This document shows positions 19,313-31,178 of a stretch of DNA of 64,000 nucleotides, one piece after another. The notes beneath the pieces are model-generated. The model was not told the origin of the DNA. It saw only the letters and a program-made list of their open reading frames with translations, and ran no database searches. Each line of letters opens with the position of its first letter. The stretch's first letter is position 1. Origin of the DNA: Pseudomonadota bacterium (lineage in GTDB: Bacteria > Pseudomonadota > Alphaproteobacteria > UBA1280 > RI-95). Location: the NCBI GenBank assembly GCA_016125375.1, contig WGLU01000002.1, positions 211,227 to 275,226 on the forward strand, given 5' to 3'. The position numbers were made by a program, and so were the translations under genes.

Positions 19313-22042
19313 TTAAAACTTAAAGGCTTCAGTAACAATGGCTTCCTGCTCGGCAGCGTGGCGCTTGGGCGATCCCACGGCCGGCGATGCGGCGGCAACA
19401 CGTCCGATATAACGGATGGGTTTGCCGATGACATCGGGCAGGTTATCCAGCATATACGTCCAGGCGCCCTGGTTACGGGGCTCTTCCTGTACCCATACAA
19501 TGTCTTTGGCTTTGCTGTAGGCTTTCAGGATTTTGTTCAGCACATCCCCATCCAGCGGGTGGAGTTGCTCAACACGGACCAAGGCAACCTTGGCACCGTT
19601 CTTTTTATCCTCTTCCTGACGGGCCAGCAGGTCGTAGTAGACCTTGCCGCTGCACAGGACTATACGCTCGACCTTGGCAGCCGTTACGGCGGCATCGTCA
19701 ATCACGGTCTGGTAGCTGCCTTTGGTCAGAACATCCAGACCACTGACAGCCTTGGGATGACGCAACAGGCTCTTCGGCGACATCACCACCAGCGGACGAC
19801 GCACCTTGGCGTGCATCTGGCGGCGGAGCGCGTGGAAAATCTGTCCCGGGGTGGTGTAGTTGGCAATGGTCATGTTACCATCCGCACACAGTTGCAGGTA
19901 ACGCTCTAAGCGGGCAGACGAGTGCTCAGGCCCCTGCCCTTCAAAACCGTGGGGCAGCAACATGACCAGACCGCTCATGCGGTCCCATTTGGCTTCGGAA
20001 CTGGCGATGAACTGGTCAATCACAATCTGCGCACCGTTGGAGAAGTCGCCAAACTGCGCTTCCCAGATGGTCAGGGTGTTGGGGTCGGCCAGCGTGTAGC
20101 CGAACTCGAAGCCAAGAACGGCTTCTTCGGACAGCGGGCTGTTGTGCACTTCCATCGTTGCACCCTTGGCAGCCATAGCAGCCACGGTCAGCAGGCCTTT
20201 ACCTGTTTTGGCGTCAAACATGACCGCGTGACGGTGGGAGAATGTTCCGCGTTTGGCGTCCTGACCGGACAGACGGATGCTGAACCCTTCGGACAGCAAG
20301 GTGGCGTAAGCCGTCATCTCGGCACTGCCCCAGTCCATGCTGTCCGACAGCATGGATTCGGCACGCTTCTCGATAATCTTGGCGATTTTGCTGTTGGGCG
20401 TAAAGTCCTTCGGCCAGGTCATGAATGCTTTGGCGGCTGCCTCCACATCCTTTTTGGCAACTGCGGTTTTCACAGCACCTGTTTTTTCCTGCGACAGGCC
20501 TTTCCACGCACCGCCGAACATATCTTTAGTGGCTTTAAAGCCGTCCTTGCTGGCCGTGTCGTAGTCCTTGTTCAAACGGTCGCTGAAGGCACCTTCCATC
20601 TTCTGGATTTCGGCATCGCTGAAGGTACCGTCGGTCACCACACGGTTGCTGTACAGGCTGAACGTGCTGTCGTGGCCGTTGATTTTGCTGTACATGACCG
20701 GTTGGGTGAACGTCGGATCATCTCCTTCGTTGTGTCCGTAGCGGCGGTAGCAGACGAGGTCAATCACCGCATCGCGCTTGAACTTGCGGCGGTATTCCAT
20801 CGCCAATTGCATCACGTGGGCGCAGGCATCCGGATCATCACCGTTCACGTGGAAAATAGGCACTTGCAGCATGCGGGCAAAATCGGTGCAATACTCGGTG
20901 CCAAAACCATCGGACGGGTTGGCGGTAAACCCGACCTGGTTGTTGATGACAATATGGACAATACCGCCGGTGTTATACCCATCAACCGTGCTGATAATCA
21001 GGCTCTCTGCCACAACACCCTGACCGATAAAGGCCGCGTCACCATGAATCAGTAGCGGCAGTACTTTGTTGCGTGCCGTGTCACCCTTAATGTGCTGGCG
21101 GGCGCGGGCGTTGCCCATCACCACAGGGTTGACGATTTCCAGGTGGCTTGGGTTAGGCAGCAGGGCAACGTGCAGGTCGTAGCCTTTGCTGGTGGTAATA
21201 TCGAACGATTTGCCCATGTGGTACTTCACGTCACCCATGGAGGCATCACCCGGCTGGGCTTTGACCGTCCCCGCAAACTCACTGAAAATCGCTGCGTAAG
21301 GCTTGTTCAGGATGTTCGCCAGCACGTTCAGGCGGCCACGGTGGGCCATACCCATCACAACGTCAGTCACACCGGCTTCGCCCGCGGCGTCAATCAGCAC
21401 GTCCAGCATGGGGATGAGGGACTCGCCCCCTTCCAACGAGAAGCGCTTGGCGCCAACAAACTTTTTGTGCAGGAACTGCTCGAACTTCTCGGCCACCATC
21501 AGGCCTTTCAGGATACGCTCGCGTACCTGTTTGCTGTGTTTGGGGCGGTTGAGCACACTTTCCATCTGCTGTTGCAGCCACAGGCGCTCGGCACGGTTGG
21601 GCAGGTCATAGTACTGCACACCGATGGAACCGCAGTAGGTGGTTTTCAGCGCTTCAAAAATTTCGCGCAGGGTTGCATGGCTCTGGGGCAGCACGCCGTC
21701 TGTCGCAAAAGTCTGGTCCATATCGTCTACCGTCAGACCAAAGGCAATAGGCTTGAGGTCGTCGTCCAGCTCGGGCTTGGGTGCCAGCGGATTGATATGG
21801 GCGCGTTTGTGACCGTAATTGCGGAAGGCCTGAATCAGGTGCGCAACGCGGCTTTGTTTATCGCTTACAGGTGCCGTGGCCAGCCCGTCTGTTGTGCGCA
21901 CGCTGGCGCTGCCTGCCTCGCCCAGACTGCCGAAAAACGCGCGCCAGTTATCGGGCACGCTTGCGGGGTCTTGCTGGTATTGCTGGTAAAGGTCTTCGAG
22001 GTAGGGCGAGTTTGTGCCGTACAGAGAGCTGAATTTATCCAC
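19313..22042 (-). CDS. sucA: 2-oxoglutarate dehydrogenase E1
   Basis: MAHRGRLNVLANI; HGDAAFIGQGVVAESL; CYRRYGHNEGDDP. Confidence 0.96.
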   Translation of the reverse strand: MDKFSSLYGTNSPYLEDLYQQYQQDPASVPDNWRAFFGSLGEAGSASVRTTDGLATAPVSDKQSRVAHLIQAFRNYGHKRAHINPLAPKPELDDDLKPIAFGLTVDDMDQTFATDGVLPQSHATLREIFEALKTTYCGSIGVQYYDLPNRAERLWLQQQMESVLNRPKHSKQVRERILKGLMVAEKFEQFLHKKFVGAKRFSLEGGESLIPMLDVLIDAAGEAGVTDVVMGMAHRGRLNVLANILNKPYAAIFSEFAGTVKAQPGDASMGDVKYHMGKSFDITTSKGYDLHVALLPNPSHLEIVNPVVMGNARARQHIKGDTARNKVLPLLIHGDAAFIGQGVVAESLIISTVDGYNTGGIVHIVINNQVGFTANPSDGFGTEYCTDFARMLQVPIFHVNGDDPDACAHVMQLAMEYRRKFKRDAVIDLVCYRRYGHNEGDDPTFTQPVMYSKINGHDSTFSLYSNRVVTDGTFSDAEIQKMEGAFSDRLNKDYDTASKDGFKATKDMFGGAWKGLSQEKTGAVKTAVAKKDVEAAAKAFMTWPKDFTPNSKIAKIIEKRAESMLSDSMDWGSAEMTAYATLLSEGFSIRLSGQDAKRGTFSHRHAVMFDAKTGKGLLTVAAMAAKGATMEVHNSPLSEEAVLGFEFGYTLADPNTLTIWEAQFGDFSNGAQIVIDQFIASSEAKWDRMSGLVMLLPHGFEGQGPEHSSARLERYLQLCADGNMTIANYTTPGQIFHALRRQMHAKVRRPLVVMSPKSLLRHPKAVSGLDVLTKGSYQTVIDDAAVTAAKVERIVLCSGKVYYDLLARQEEDKKNGAKVALVRVEQLHPLDGDVLNKILKAYSKAKDIVWVQEEPRNQGAWTYMLDNLPDVIGKPIRYIGRVAAASPAVGSPKRHAAEQEAIVTEAFKF

Positions 22043-22298
22043 GTTAAAATCCTGCCGGAAAGCTGTTTTTCTTGCTCGCTTACCCTATCACCGGTGCCCA
22101 AAAACCTCAAGTATTCCCGCATATAGAGCGCTGCTTTTTTGCAGGGCAACATAACTGGCGGGTAAAAAAAGGTTGAAAAGTAACATAATCGTCCTATTTC
22201 CTTTACACCCGCGGCGGACTCTGGTAGATAGTCGCGGTTCGTGACTGCAAAGGCATTAGGGGTTCTGCGCGGTCAGTCAACTACCGAGAGAAGGATGA

Positions 22299-23057
22299 AT
22301 GCGACATACTTGGCTACTGGTTCTGGCAGCGCTTTTTTGCTGTATCGGGACCAACGTGACAGGTCACGCAACATCAGAGCACGCAGACCGCCCCGCGATC
22401 ACAGCCATCAATCTGGTGGCTCCGTTCGAGAATCCGCTCCTCTGGAAAGGTGATATCGACACCTCATGGCCCCATTACCCGGGCAATAAAAGCCATGCCA
22501 CAGCCTGCTCCGAACGCGGCTGCTGGAACGGCTGTACCATTACTTTCGGCTACAATATGGGCGCCCACTCCGCACGCGAAATGCGTCGCGACCTGCGCGC
22601 CATCGGCATTGAAGAAGAACGCATCCGCAATCTGACCTATTTCGCCCGCAAACGCGGGACCGAGGCCTATAAATACTGTGGCGGCGGCAAACTCGGCTGG
22701 GAAAAGCTCTCCCGCGAGGAAGGTCTGCGCCTGCTGGAACAACAGATTCAGGAAGCCCGTACCAACGTGCTGCGCCGTATCAGGGCAGAAGATGTCAGCC
22801 TGAACCGTGAACAGGTTGCCGTGCTTGTCGCGCTGGACTTCCAGTCCCCGGCCCTCAGCTCCAAGGCCACAGAATTGTGGACCCTTATCCGTAACGAAGA
22901 CTGGAGCGCCGTTGCCGACGAAATCCGCAACAATTCCGGCACCCGTGTACTGGCTGCGCTTCAGCGCCGCCGCAACACAGAGGCAGAAGCTTTCCTGCGC
23001 GCATCCGGCGTACAGGAAGAAAATACCCTTATCGCCTTCCTTAGCCGCGCTTTTTAA
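22299..23057 (+). CDS. secreted lysozyme-like protein (phage T4 lysozyme/pesticin-type fold)
   Basis: Signal peptide; ITFGYNMG; LNREQVAVLVALDFQS...RVLAALQRRRNTEAEAF. Confidence 0.6.
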   Translation: MRHTWLLVLAALFCCIGTNVTGHATSEHADRPAITAINLVAPFENPLLWKGDIDTSWPHYPGNKSHATACSERGCWNGCTITFGYNMGAHSAREMRRDLRAIGIEEERIRNLTYFARKRGTEAYKYCGGGKLGWEKLSREEGLRLLEQQIQEARTNVLRRIRAEDVSLNREQVAVLVALDFQSPALSSKATELWTLIRNEDWSAVADEIRNNSGTRVLAALQRRRNTEAEAFLRASGVQEENTLIAFLSRAF

Positions 23058-23191
23058 GCTGTTTTTCGATTGTGGTGCGCGGCAACATAATCGTATGATG
23101 TTTGTCTGGTCGCTCGCTTGAAAGTCTAGGCTGAGCGCCCCATACCAATCAGTATAAGCAACCGATAACAAAGAAGACGGGCTGCGCATCA

Positions 23192-24730
23192 ATGACGCAA
23201 GAAATCGGCATCCACGGCGGTATCATCCTCAACAGCTCCGTGCCGCAGGGCATTTACGGCTTTACAGTCAGCAACGGTAAGTTCACACAGGTCTTCACGG
23301 ACGAGTTCGCCTTCAAAAAATATGTCGAACGCAAAGGGCTCAAAACATTCAATCTCGGTAGCCGTTGCCTGACACCGGGCCTGGTGGACAGCCATACCCT
23401 CGCCAGCCTTTACGGTCGCTTTAACGGTCTGCCCAACGCCGCTGGCATGGAGAGTGGCCTCATGCCCATGTTACTTAAAAAAGCTGTCGAGGCCGGTCCA
23501 TCAAACAATGGCTGGATACAAATCAAAAACTGGTCGGCAAGCACACAGCCGCTTACCAAAGCCGATCTGGATGCGATGGAAGCTACACGCCCCATGGCCG
23601 TACTTAGCGCCAGCCTACATGGTGCAGTGCTCAACTCCGAGGGGCTGAAAAAGATTTTTGCCGACGGGGCTGACAAGGTAAAGGACCACATCGACCAGAC
23701 CACAGGCATGGTCAAGGCCAAGGCATTCGAGTGGTGGTTGCATATGTACCGCCCTGCCCCGGCCACTTATGCCGATGCCATTCTTGCCTACGAGGATGAA
23801 CTCCTGAGCTACGGCGTAACAACCGCCCACGACCTGCTGGTGCAACACCCCGAACAGCTCGAGGCTTATCGCCGCTTAGCACAGGACGATAAACTGCGCC
23901 TGCGCTGGCGCCTGTACGTAACGGACGTTGCCCTGATGAAGGATGCCAAGGCGATGGAAGCCGCGGGCGTGCCGATTATGGGCATGAAGGTCTTTATCGA
24001 CGGTGCCTACGGCATGCGCACCGCGGCGCAGGACCGCGAACATGCCTACCCTGATGGCAGCACCGGCATGCTGCTCATGACCCCGCAAGAGGTTTTGAAT
24101 GCTGCCCGTCAGGTCTATGAACATGGTTGCCGCCATCTGGCTGCCCACTGCATCGGGTTCATGGCCTGCCATACCTACATTGAAGCGGCCAAACTCGTAC
24201 GTGAAAGTATTTTTACCAACGACATCAAACTGCGGGCGCAACACTTTGAAACGGCCAATGAACGCATGATGCACGAGTGCCATAAATACGGCATCCACCT
24301 GAGCATGAATGCCCACTTCTCCGACGATGCGCTTACCTACAAGGACATCATTCCCGTACCCGAGCACATCAATCCACTGTCCCTCGCCAGCACGCGGCTG
24401 GGCGACAAGGTGGTACTGGGCAGCGACAGCATGGCAATGCGCGGTATGCTGGGCGAGGCCAAATATGCTATCTACCCACCCTTACCGCACCAAAAGTTGG
24501 GCGACAATCTCAACCAGATATTGCCCAACATGACCCGTAACGCAGCCAAGTTGACGAACGAGGCCAAGCTTTACGGCACCATCTCACCCGGTTTGGCTGC
24601 CGACTTTACAATTTTTGACAAGATGCCGCGTAACGCAGCAGATTTTGACAGCATGCAGGTCCTGCAGGTCTGGCGTGACGGCAAACAGGTTTACAGCCAG
24701 CCGCAAGCGGCCGCCGCCGCTAACGGATAA
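23192..24730 (+). CDS. YtcJ-like amidohydrolase with altered metal-binding motif
   Basis: LTPGLVDSH; LHGAVLNSEGLKKI; VVLGSDSMAMRGM. Confidence 0.75.
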   Translation: MTQEIGIHGGIILNSSVPQGIYGFTVSNGKFTQVFTDEFAFKKYVERKGLKTFNLGSRCLTPGLVDSHTLASLYGRFNGLPNAAGMESGLMPMLLKKAVEAGPSNNGWIQIKNWSASTQPLTKADLDAMEATRPMAVLSASLHGAVLNSEGLKKIFADGADKVKDHIDQTTGMVKAKAFEWWLHMYRPAPATYADAILAYEDELLSYGVTTAHDLLVQHPEQLEAYRRLAQDDKLRLRWRLYVTDVALMKDAKAMEAAGVPIMGMKVFIDGAYGMRTAAQDREHAYPDGSTGMLLMTPQEVLNAARQVYEHGCRHLAAHCIGFMACHTYIEAAKLVRESIFTNDIKLRAQHFETANERMMHECHKYGIHLSMNAHFSDDALTYKDIIPVPEHINPLSLASTRLGDKVVLGSDSMAMRGMLGEAKYAIYPPLPHQKLGDNLNQILPNMTRNAAKLTNEAKLYGTISPGLAADFTIFDKMPRNAADFDSMQVLQVWRDGKQVYSQPQAAAAANG

Positions 24731-25883
24731 AACCGCCGCCACGTACGCCGCTTAGGCCCGCAGCACCCGGCAGGTTTACATCCTTGTTCACATAGGCATT
24801 CATAACCAGCCCAATACCCAGCATCAGGGTCAGCAGCGCTGTACCGCCGTACGAGACAAAGGGTAACGGCACGCCGACAACGGGCATCAGCCCCATGACC
24901 ATGCACATGTTGATAAATGCATAAAGAAATACTGTCAGCACCACGCCAATCACCATCAGCCCGCTGAACTGGTTCCGGCAGCGCAGGGCAACGTCCAGAC
25001 ACAGGAACATCAACAGCAGGTACAAGCTAATCAAAATCAGCGCCCCGATCATGCCAAAGTCCTCGGTCATCAGGGTGAAGATGAAGTCCGTATGCTTCTC
25101 CGGCAGGAACTTCAGGTGCGCCTGCGTGCCGCCGCCAAAACCTTTCCCCCACACACCGGCAGAGCCAATGGCAATTTTGGACTGCATGATGTGATAACCG
25201 GCGCCCAGCGGGTCGGCCTCCGGGTCAAGGAATGTCAAAATCCGCTGTTTCTGATAGGACCTTAGGAAAAACTCCCAACCCACCGGAATCGCTGCCATAC
25301 CACCCCCGATGAGCAGAGCAAAAAACTTCCACGATACGCCCGCAGCAAACATGATGCCCGTGCCCATCATCCCCAGCAGCAAGGCTGTACCAAGATCCGG
25401 CTGTTTAACAGTCAGAATAAACGGGACAAGCATCATCAACAGCGGCGGTATCAGGTACGGGATTTTACTGACCACCCCCAGCGGGCGCATATGGTAATAG
25501 CGGGCCAGTGCCAAAATAAGCGCCACCTTCATCATTTCCGATGGCTGCAGGCGGAACCCCCCGATATTCAACCACCGCGTTGCCCCCATGGCCGTGTGGC
25601 CTTTCAGCTCAACCAGAATCAAGAGCACCAGTGAAATACCATAGAGGGGATACGCCAGCCGGAAGATGGTCTTTACGTCCAGCGCTGCCAGACCAAAAAT
25701 CACACCCAGCCCAAAAACAAAACGCACCATCTGACGGTCGGCATACGGGTCGAGGCTGCTGCCTGCAGCGTCGTAAAGCAGCAGGGATCCATAGAAGATA
25801 ATCAGACACATCACAGCCAGCAACGGCCAGTGAATCTGCATCATGCGGGTCATCAGGCTCCTGCGTATCTGGACCGATTCCAT
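24720..25883 (-). CDS. rodA: rod shape-determining protein RodA (SEDS)
   Basis: QPSEMMKVALILALARYYH; FVSYGGTALLTLMLGIGLVMN; beside PBP2. Confidence 0.95.
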   Translation of the reverse strand: MESVQIRRSLMTRMMQIHWPLLAVMCLIIFYGSLLLYDAAGSSLDPYADRQMVRFVFGLGVIFGLAALDVKTIFRLAYPLYGISLVLLILVELKGHTAMGATRWLNIGGFRLQPSEMMKVALILALARYYHMRPLGVVSKIPYLIPPLLMMLVPFILTVKQPDLGTALLLGMMGTGIMFAAGVSWKFFALLIGGGMAAIPVGWEFFLRSYQKQRILTFLDPEADPLGAGYHIMQSKIAIGSAGVWGKGFGGGTQAHLKFLPEKHTDFIFTLMTEDFGMIGALILISLYLLLMFLCLDVALRCRNQFSGLMVIGVVLTVFLYAFINMCMVMGLMPVVGVPLPFVSYGGTALLTLMLGIGLVMNAYVNKDVNLPGAAGLSGVRGGGFIR

Positions 25884-25886
25884 ATA

Positions 25887-27680
25887 TCAGGCCTCCTCTT
25901 TCGCTTTTGCCAGATTATCCAGCGCCCGTACCAGACAGTCACGCCCCAATGGCGCAGCTGCCGAGCCACCACCGCCGCCGTGTTCGTAAATCACCGATAC
26001 GGCAACACGTGGATTCTCTGCCGGAGCGAAGCCGACAAATAGGGCGTTCGTCCGCTCGTGCATAGGTACCTGTGTTAAGGGCACGTGTTTTTCCACCCGT
26101 TTGGACACAACCTGACTCGTCCCCGTTTTACCGGCAAGACGGTACGCTTTATTACGAATACCGTGCGCAGTACCGCGTGGTGTATTGACCACATCTTCCA
26201 TCGCCCGGCGGATGGACCGCAGGAACCGCGGTTCGATGTTCATGGCAGGCTGCTCGGGTATTGTTTCACGCAGGTCGAAGTGGGGGTTTATCTCCTGCCC
26301 CGTTGCCAAACGGGCCGTCATCAAAGCCAGTTGCAACGGTGTGGTCAGCGTGTATCCCTGCCCGATGCCGACAATCAGGTCTTCGCCCCTATGCCAGGGC
26401 TGGTTAAAGCGCTGGCGTTTCCATGCCGTGGTGGGAACCAGTCCCTTGTCTTCTGGCATCTCGACACCTGTGTAGTGGCCAAGGCCGAACATGTTGGCGT
26501 ATTTGGCAATTGTATCTACGCCCAGCCGTTGGGCCATCTCGTAAAAGTAGATGTCACAGGACTGGACAAGCGCATCATGCATATCCAGCGAGCCGTGCCC
26601 CGGTTTTTCCTTCCAGCAGTGGAAACGGCGGTCGCCGAAGTCGATGTGTCCGTTACAGACGATACGCTCCTTCTCGTGCCCTTTGCCTTCCTGCAAGGCA
26701 GCCAACGCCACCAGCATCTTGAAAGTACTGCCCGGCGCATAAAGACCCTGTAGGCTGCGATTCAACAAAGGTTTGCTGAGGCTTGTACGCAGCTCGTCCC
26801 ACTCGCTCTGGCTCATACCTTCCACAAAGTGGTTGGCATCAAAGGCGGGGCGGTTCACACAGCACAGCACACCACCTGTGCGCAGGTCCATGGCAACAAC
26901 GGCGCCATTCCCCTCGCCCAGCTGTTCGTACATGTAGTTCTGCAAATCCATATCCAGCGTCAGGCGTATCTGCTCGCCCGATGTTTCCGGCTGGCGGGCA
27001 ATCTCGCGCACCTCGCGGCCAAAGGCATTGACCTCAACCTGCGTGGTACCGGCGCGACCGCGCAGCTTTTCGTCGTAAACCTGTTCCAGTCCCTGACGGC
27101 CGATACGAAAATCCGGGTTCTTGAGCAGTGGATCCTTATCATCCAGATCCGGTGGCGGCGCACCGATGTACCCGACAATATGGCCAGCCTGCATACCGTA
27201 GGGATAGTAGCGGTCCACACTCTCCTCAATATCCACGCCGGGCAAATCGGGCAGGTTGACCTGTATCTTTGCAACCTCCTGATAATCAAGGCGCTTTTTG
27301 ACGACAGCAGGCAGAAACTTTGGCTGCTTTCGGATTTTTTTCAGCAGTACGTCCTGCCAGTCTTCTTCCAAAGGGACAACACGGCCGATACGGTGCAACA
27401 CATCTTCAATATCCGGGGCTTGCTCCGGGTACACAATCAGGCGGAAGGCTTTTTTGTTTTCTGCAACCGGCAGGCCATACCGGTCCACAATCTCTCCCCG
27501 GCGAGGCGTCAGCAAGCGCAGGCTGAAGCGGTTTTCATCAGACAGGCGGCGGTATTTATGGCCGGCGATGATCTGCAATACATAGAGTCGGCCAAGCAGG
27601 ATTGAAAACGGCAAGCCCATAATTGCCAACAGTGCCACGCACCGGCGGCTGAAAACCTGTTGCTTGCGTGCGACGTGCAT
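25887..27680 (-). CDS. mrdA: penicillin-binding protein 2
   Basis: APGSTFKM active site; QSCDIYFYEMAQRLG; KTGTSQV. Confidence 0.95.
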   Translation of the reverse strand: MHVARKQQVFSRRCVALLAIMGLPFSILLGRLYVLQIIAGHKYRRLSDENRFSLRLLTPRRGEIVDRYGLPVAENKKAFRLIVYPEQAPDIEDVLHRIGRVVPLEEDWQDVLLKKIRKQPKFLPAVVKKRLDYQEVAKIQVNLPDLPGVDIEESVDRYYPYGMQAGHIVGYIGAPPPDLDDKDPLLKNPDFRIGRQGLEQVYDEKLRGRAGTTQVEVNAFGREVREIARQPETSGEQIRLTLDMDLQNYMYEQLGEGNGAVVAMDLRTGGVLCCVNRPAFDANHFVEGMSQSEWDELRTSLSKPLLNRSLQGLYAPGSTFKMLVALAALQEGKGHEKERIVCNGHIDFGDRRFHCWKEKPGHGSLDMHDALVQSCDIYFYEMAQRLGVDTIAKYANMFGLGHYTGVEMPEDKGLVPTTAWKRQRFNQPWHRGEDLIVGIGQGYTLTTPLQLALMTARLATGQEINPHFDLRETIPEQPAMNIEPRFLRSIRRAMEDVVNTPRGTAHGIRNKAYRLAGKTGTSQVVSKRVEKHVPLTQVPMHERTNALFVGFAPAENPRVAVSVIYEHGGGGGSAAAPLGRDCLVRALDNLAKAKEEA

Positions 27681-27683
27681 GAC

Positions 27684-28202
27684 CTAGTGCCCTCCGCGCC
27701 GCAGGAAGCGGTATTGGAAACGGCCTGCAAGGGCGTATACCAGCGGAAATGACAAAACAGTACTTACGTAGCGGAGCATCGGCGCCATGCCAAACGGGTA
27801 GCCCAGAATCGACATCATAAACCACTCGATCAGCGCCCATAAGCCAAAGGCAAAGCCGAAGAAGAACCAAACAAGGTGAAACGCACGTCCATGCAGGAAC
27901 TGTTGTTGACCTGCCGCCATCTGCCGCAACAAAATAAAACCCAGCGCATGGATACCAAGCGGCGTACCACTCAGAATATCCTGTAGCAGGCCAACCAACA
28001 GACAAACGGCATGAGGCACCAGGTCCGGTCGGTACAAGCCCCAGTAAAATATAAAGGCTCCGGCCAGCAAAGGCATCCCCTGCTGCACCGCTGTCATATC
28101 AAAGGATATCTGGGTTAGCACCACCACCCCAACCAGAAGGGCAACAGGTAACGCCCCTCTTAGGCTGGGGCGGCGTGGGTCCTTGGGTTTGGCGATAATC
28201 AC
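27684..28202 (-). CDS. mreD: rod shape-determining protein MreD
   Basis: Membrane protein in conserved mreBCD-mrdAB order. Confidence 0.85.
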   Translation of the reverse strand: MIIAKPKDPRRPSLRGALPVALLVGVVVLTQISFDMTAVQQGMPLLAGAFIFYWGLYRPDLVPHAVCLLVGLLQDILSGTPLGIHALGFILLRQMAAGQQQFLHGRAFHLVWFFFGFAFGLWALIEWFMMSILGYPFGMAPMLRYVSTVLSFPLVYALAGRFQYRFLRRGGH

Positions 28203-29035
28203 TGTTTATCCTCGCCCGTTGCCTCTGTTCCCAGAATCCCGCTCACATCGCGTTTCTGGACAACTACAAGGTCGAGGTTGCTCAGGCTGTTATAGGTTCG
28301 CACCAGCGGGACCCGCGTAACGTCGTGCACTACACCAACGGGCAGACCGGGAGCAAAAATCCCGCCGGCACCGGAAGTGACTACATGGTGCCCGGCCACA
28401 AGTGCTGCATCCCCTTCAGTCAGAATCAGCTCAGGGTAACGGCTGTTGTTTCCGCGCATAATAGCCTGTTGGCCACTCTCAAGAATTTTAACCGGAATAC
28501 GGGCGTTCGGGTCGGAGAGCAAGAGCACACGCGAGGCCTCCTGTCCCGTAAAAAGTACCCTGCCAACCAGTCCGCGCGCACCCATCACAGCCTGCCCTTT
28601 GGCAACACCGTGCTTGCGGCCCGCACTAATGAGCACCGTACGTGCGTAAGGCGTATTCGCATCGGCCAGCACACGGGCCGTAATCGGCGTTACGCTCTGG
28701 TCACTGACCATATTCAGGAGTTCTTTAAGGGTATCGTTTTCAACACGCAGGAACATCGCTTCTGCCCGCCATGCCCGCAACATCTGGTTTTCTTCCATAA
28801 GGTCACGGTTTTTACGGACAGTTGCAAAATGCTGGGCAATACCGTCACCGATACCTTTGGCAAAAGTTACAGGCGCGTTGAGGACCTTATAAACAGCGGC
28901 AAGGCGGTCAACCGTATAGGTATGAACACCTTCTGTAAAAGCAGGGAACCGGGTAGAGATGCCGACTAAAGACAAAGCCACCACCACAAATACCATGTAA
29001 ACAATGGTACGGCGGCGGCGGCTTCGGCTACGCAT
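28199..29035 (-). CDS. mreC: rod shape-determining protein MreC
   Basis: Coiled-coil region, GLVGRV, TSGAGGIFAPGLPVG; synteny. Confidence 0.92.
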   Translation of the reverse strand: MRSRSRRRRTIVYMVFVVVALSLVGISTRFPAFTEGVHTYTVDRLAAVYKVLNAPVTFAKGIGDGIAQHFATVRKNRDLMEENQMLRAWRAEAMFLRVENDTLKELLNMVSDQSVTPITARVLADANTPYARTVLISAGRKHGVAKGQAVMGARGLVGRVLFTGQEASRVLLLSDPNARIPVKILESGQQAIMRGNNSRYPELILTEGDAALVAGHHVVTSGAGGIFAPGLPVGVVHDVTRVPLVRTYNSLSNLDLVVVQKRDVSGILGTEATGEDKQ

Positions 29036-29053
29036 GGCTTACCCCACGCGCAC

Positions 29054-30151
<1,098 letters not shown>

Positions 30152-30209
30152 TTATACGGGCAAATTAAGGGTATCAGCGCCCCACGGCAAAAGCAACTGC
30201 AAAGGCGGG

Positions 30210-31178
30210 CTAAGCCCTTGACGCCAGTCTCTCTTCCAGCCATCCGGCAGCTTCGGCAGCATCGGCGCTATCGAACACATGGTCCGGATGATATGACCTT
30301 CTGAGCCACGTTGTCTGCCGTTTGGCGTAATTGCGCATATGCTGCAACACTTTCTCATGCGCCGCATCCAGCGACATACGCCCTTCCAGAGCTTCAAAAT
30401 AAACTGGGAATCCGATACTGGTCAGTGCCGGGAGCGTCGGCAGATAGCCACGGGCAAAAACAGCTTCTACCTCTGCCACCAACCCGTTGCTCAACATCGT
30501 ATCAAAGCGGTCATGGATACGTTTGTACAGCACCTCGCGCGGCGGACAGAGTGCAAGTTTTATGAACCGTGCCGCAACCGGTTTCTCTACCGGCTTTTCC
30601 TGCCAGACAGATAACGGCACACCTGTTGTGCGCACCACCGCCAGACCACGGACAATCCGATGCGTATCACCCGGTGCAAGGCGGGCCGCCAGCACAGGGT
30701 CTGCCTGCTCGAGCTCGCCGTACAGGGCTGCCAGACCGACGGCATTCACCTCAGCCATCAACCCTTCCAGTGTTGCAGAATCAGTTGGAGGTATGGGGCT
30801 CAGGCCATCTGTCAGATACTTCAGATAAAACCCTGTTCCACCGACAAAAAATGGCACTTTATTCCGCGCCCAGATATCGCGTGCCGCACGTACGGCCAGC
30901 CCCCCCCATGCCACAGCGCTCAAAGCCTGATCAGGCTCCAGAAAATCAAAGAGGTGATGAGGTGCCGCAGCAAACTCGTGCGGCTCCGGCATGGCTGTAA
31001 TAATGGGCATATGCCGATAGACCTGACGGCTATCGGCATTGATAATTTCGCCCCCGAACTGTTGGGCCAACGGTAGACTCAAACCCGTTTTACCGGAGGC
31101 CGTCGGCCCAAACAGCAGGACTGCTACAGGCAGTTGAGACAGTGACTTATCCTTTGTCTTTGCTGTCTTTATCGTCAT
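30210..31178 (-). CDS. miaA: tRNA dimethylallyltransferase
   Basis: LLFGPTASGKTGLSLPLAQ; INADSRQVYRHMPI; YAKRQTTWLRR. Confidence 0.94.
   Translation of the reverse strand: MTIKTAKTKDKSLSQLPVAVLLFGPTASGKTGLSLPLAQQFGGEIINADSRQVYRHMPIITAMPEPHEFAAAPHHLFDFLEPDQALSAVAWGGLAVRAARDIWARNKVPFFVGGTGFYLKYLTDGLSPIPPTDSATLEGLMAEVNAVGLAALYGELEQADPVLAARLAPGDTHRIVRGLAVVRTTGVPLSVWQEKPVEKPVAARFIKLALCPPREVLYKRIHDRFDTMLSNGLVAEVEAVFARGYLPTLPALTSIGFPVYFEALEGRMSLDAAHEKVLQHMRNYAKRQTTWLRRSYHPDHVFDSADAAEAAGWLEERLASRA

Noticed and set aside
18071-19909. 612-aa plus-strand ORF opposite sucB/sucA
   Set aside because: Antisense ORF in GC-rich coding DNA; the minus-strand genes are clear and the antisense product has low-complexity composition.
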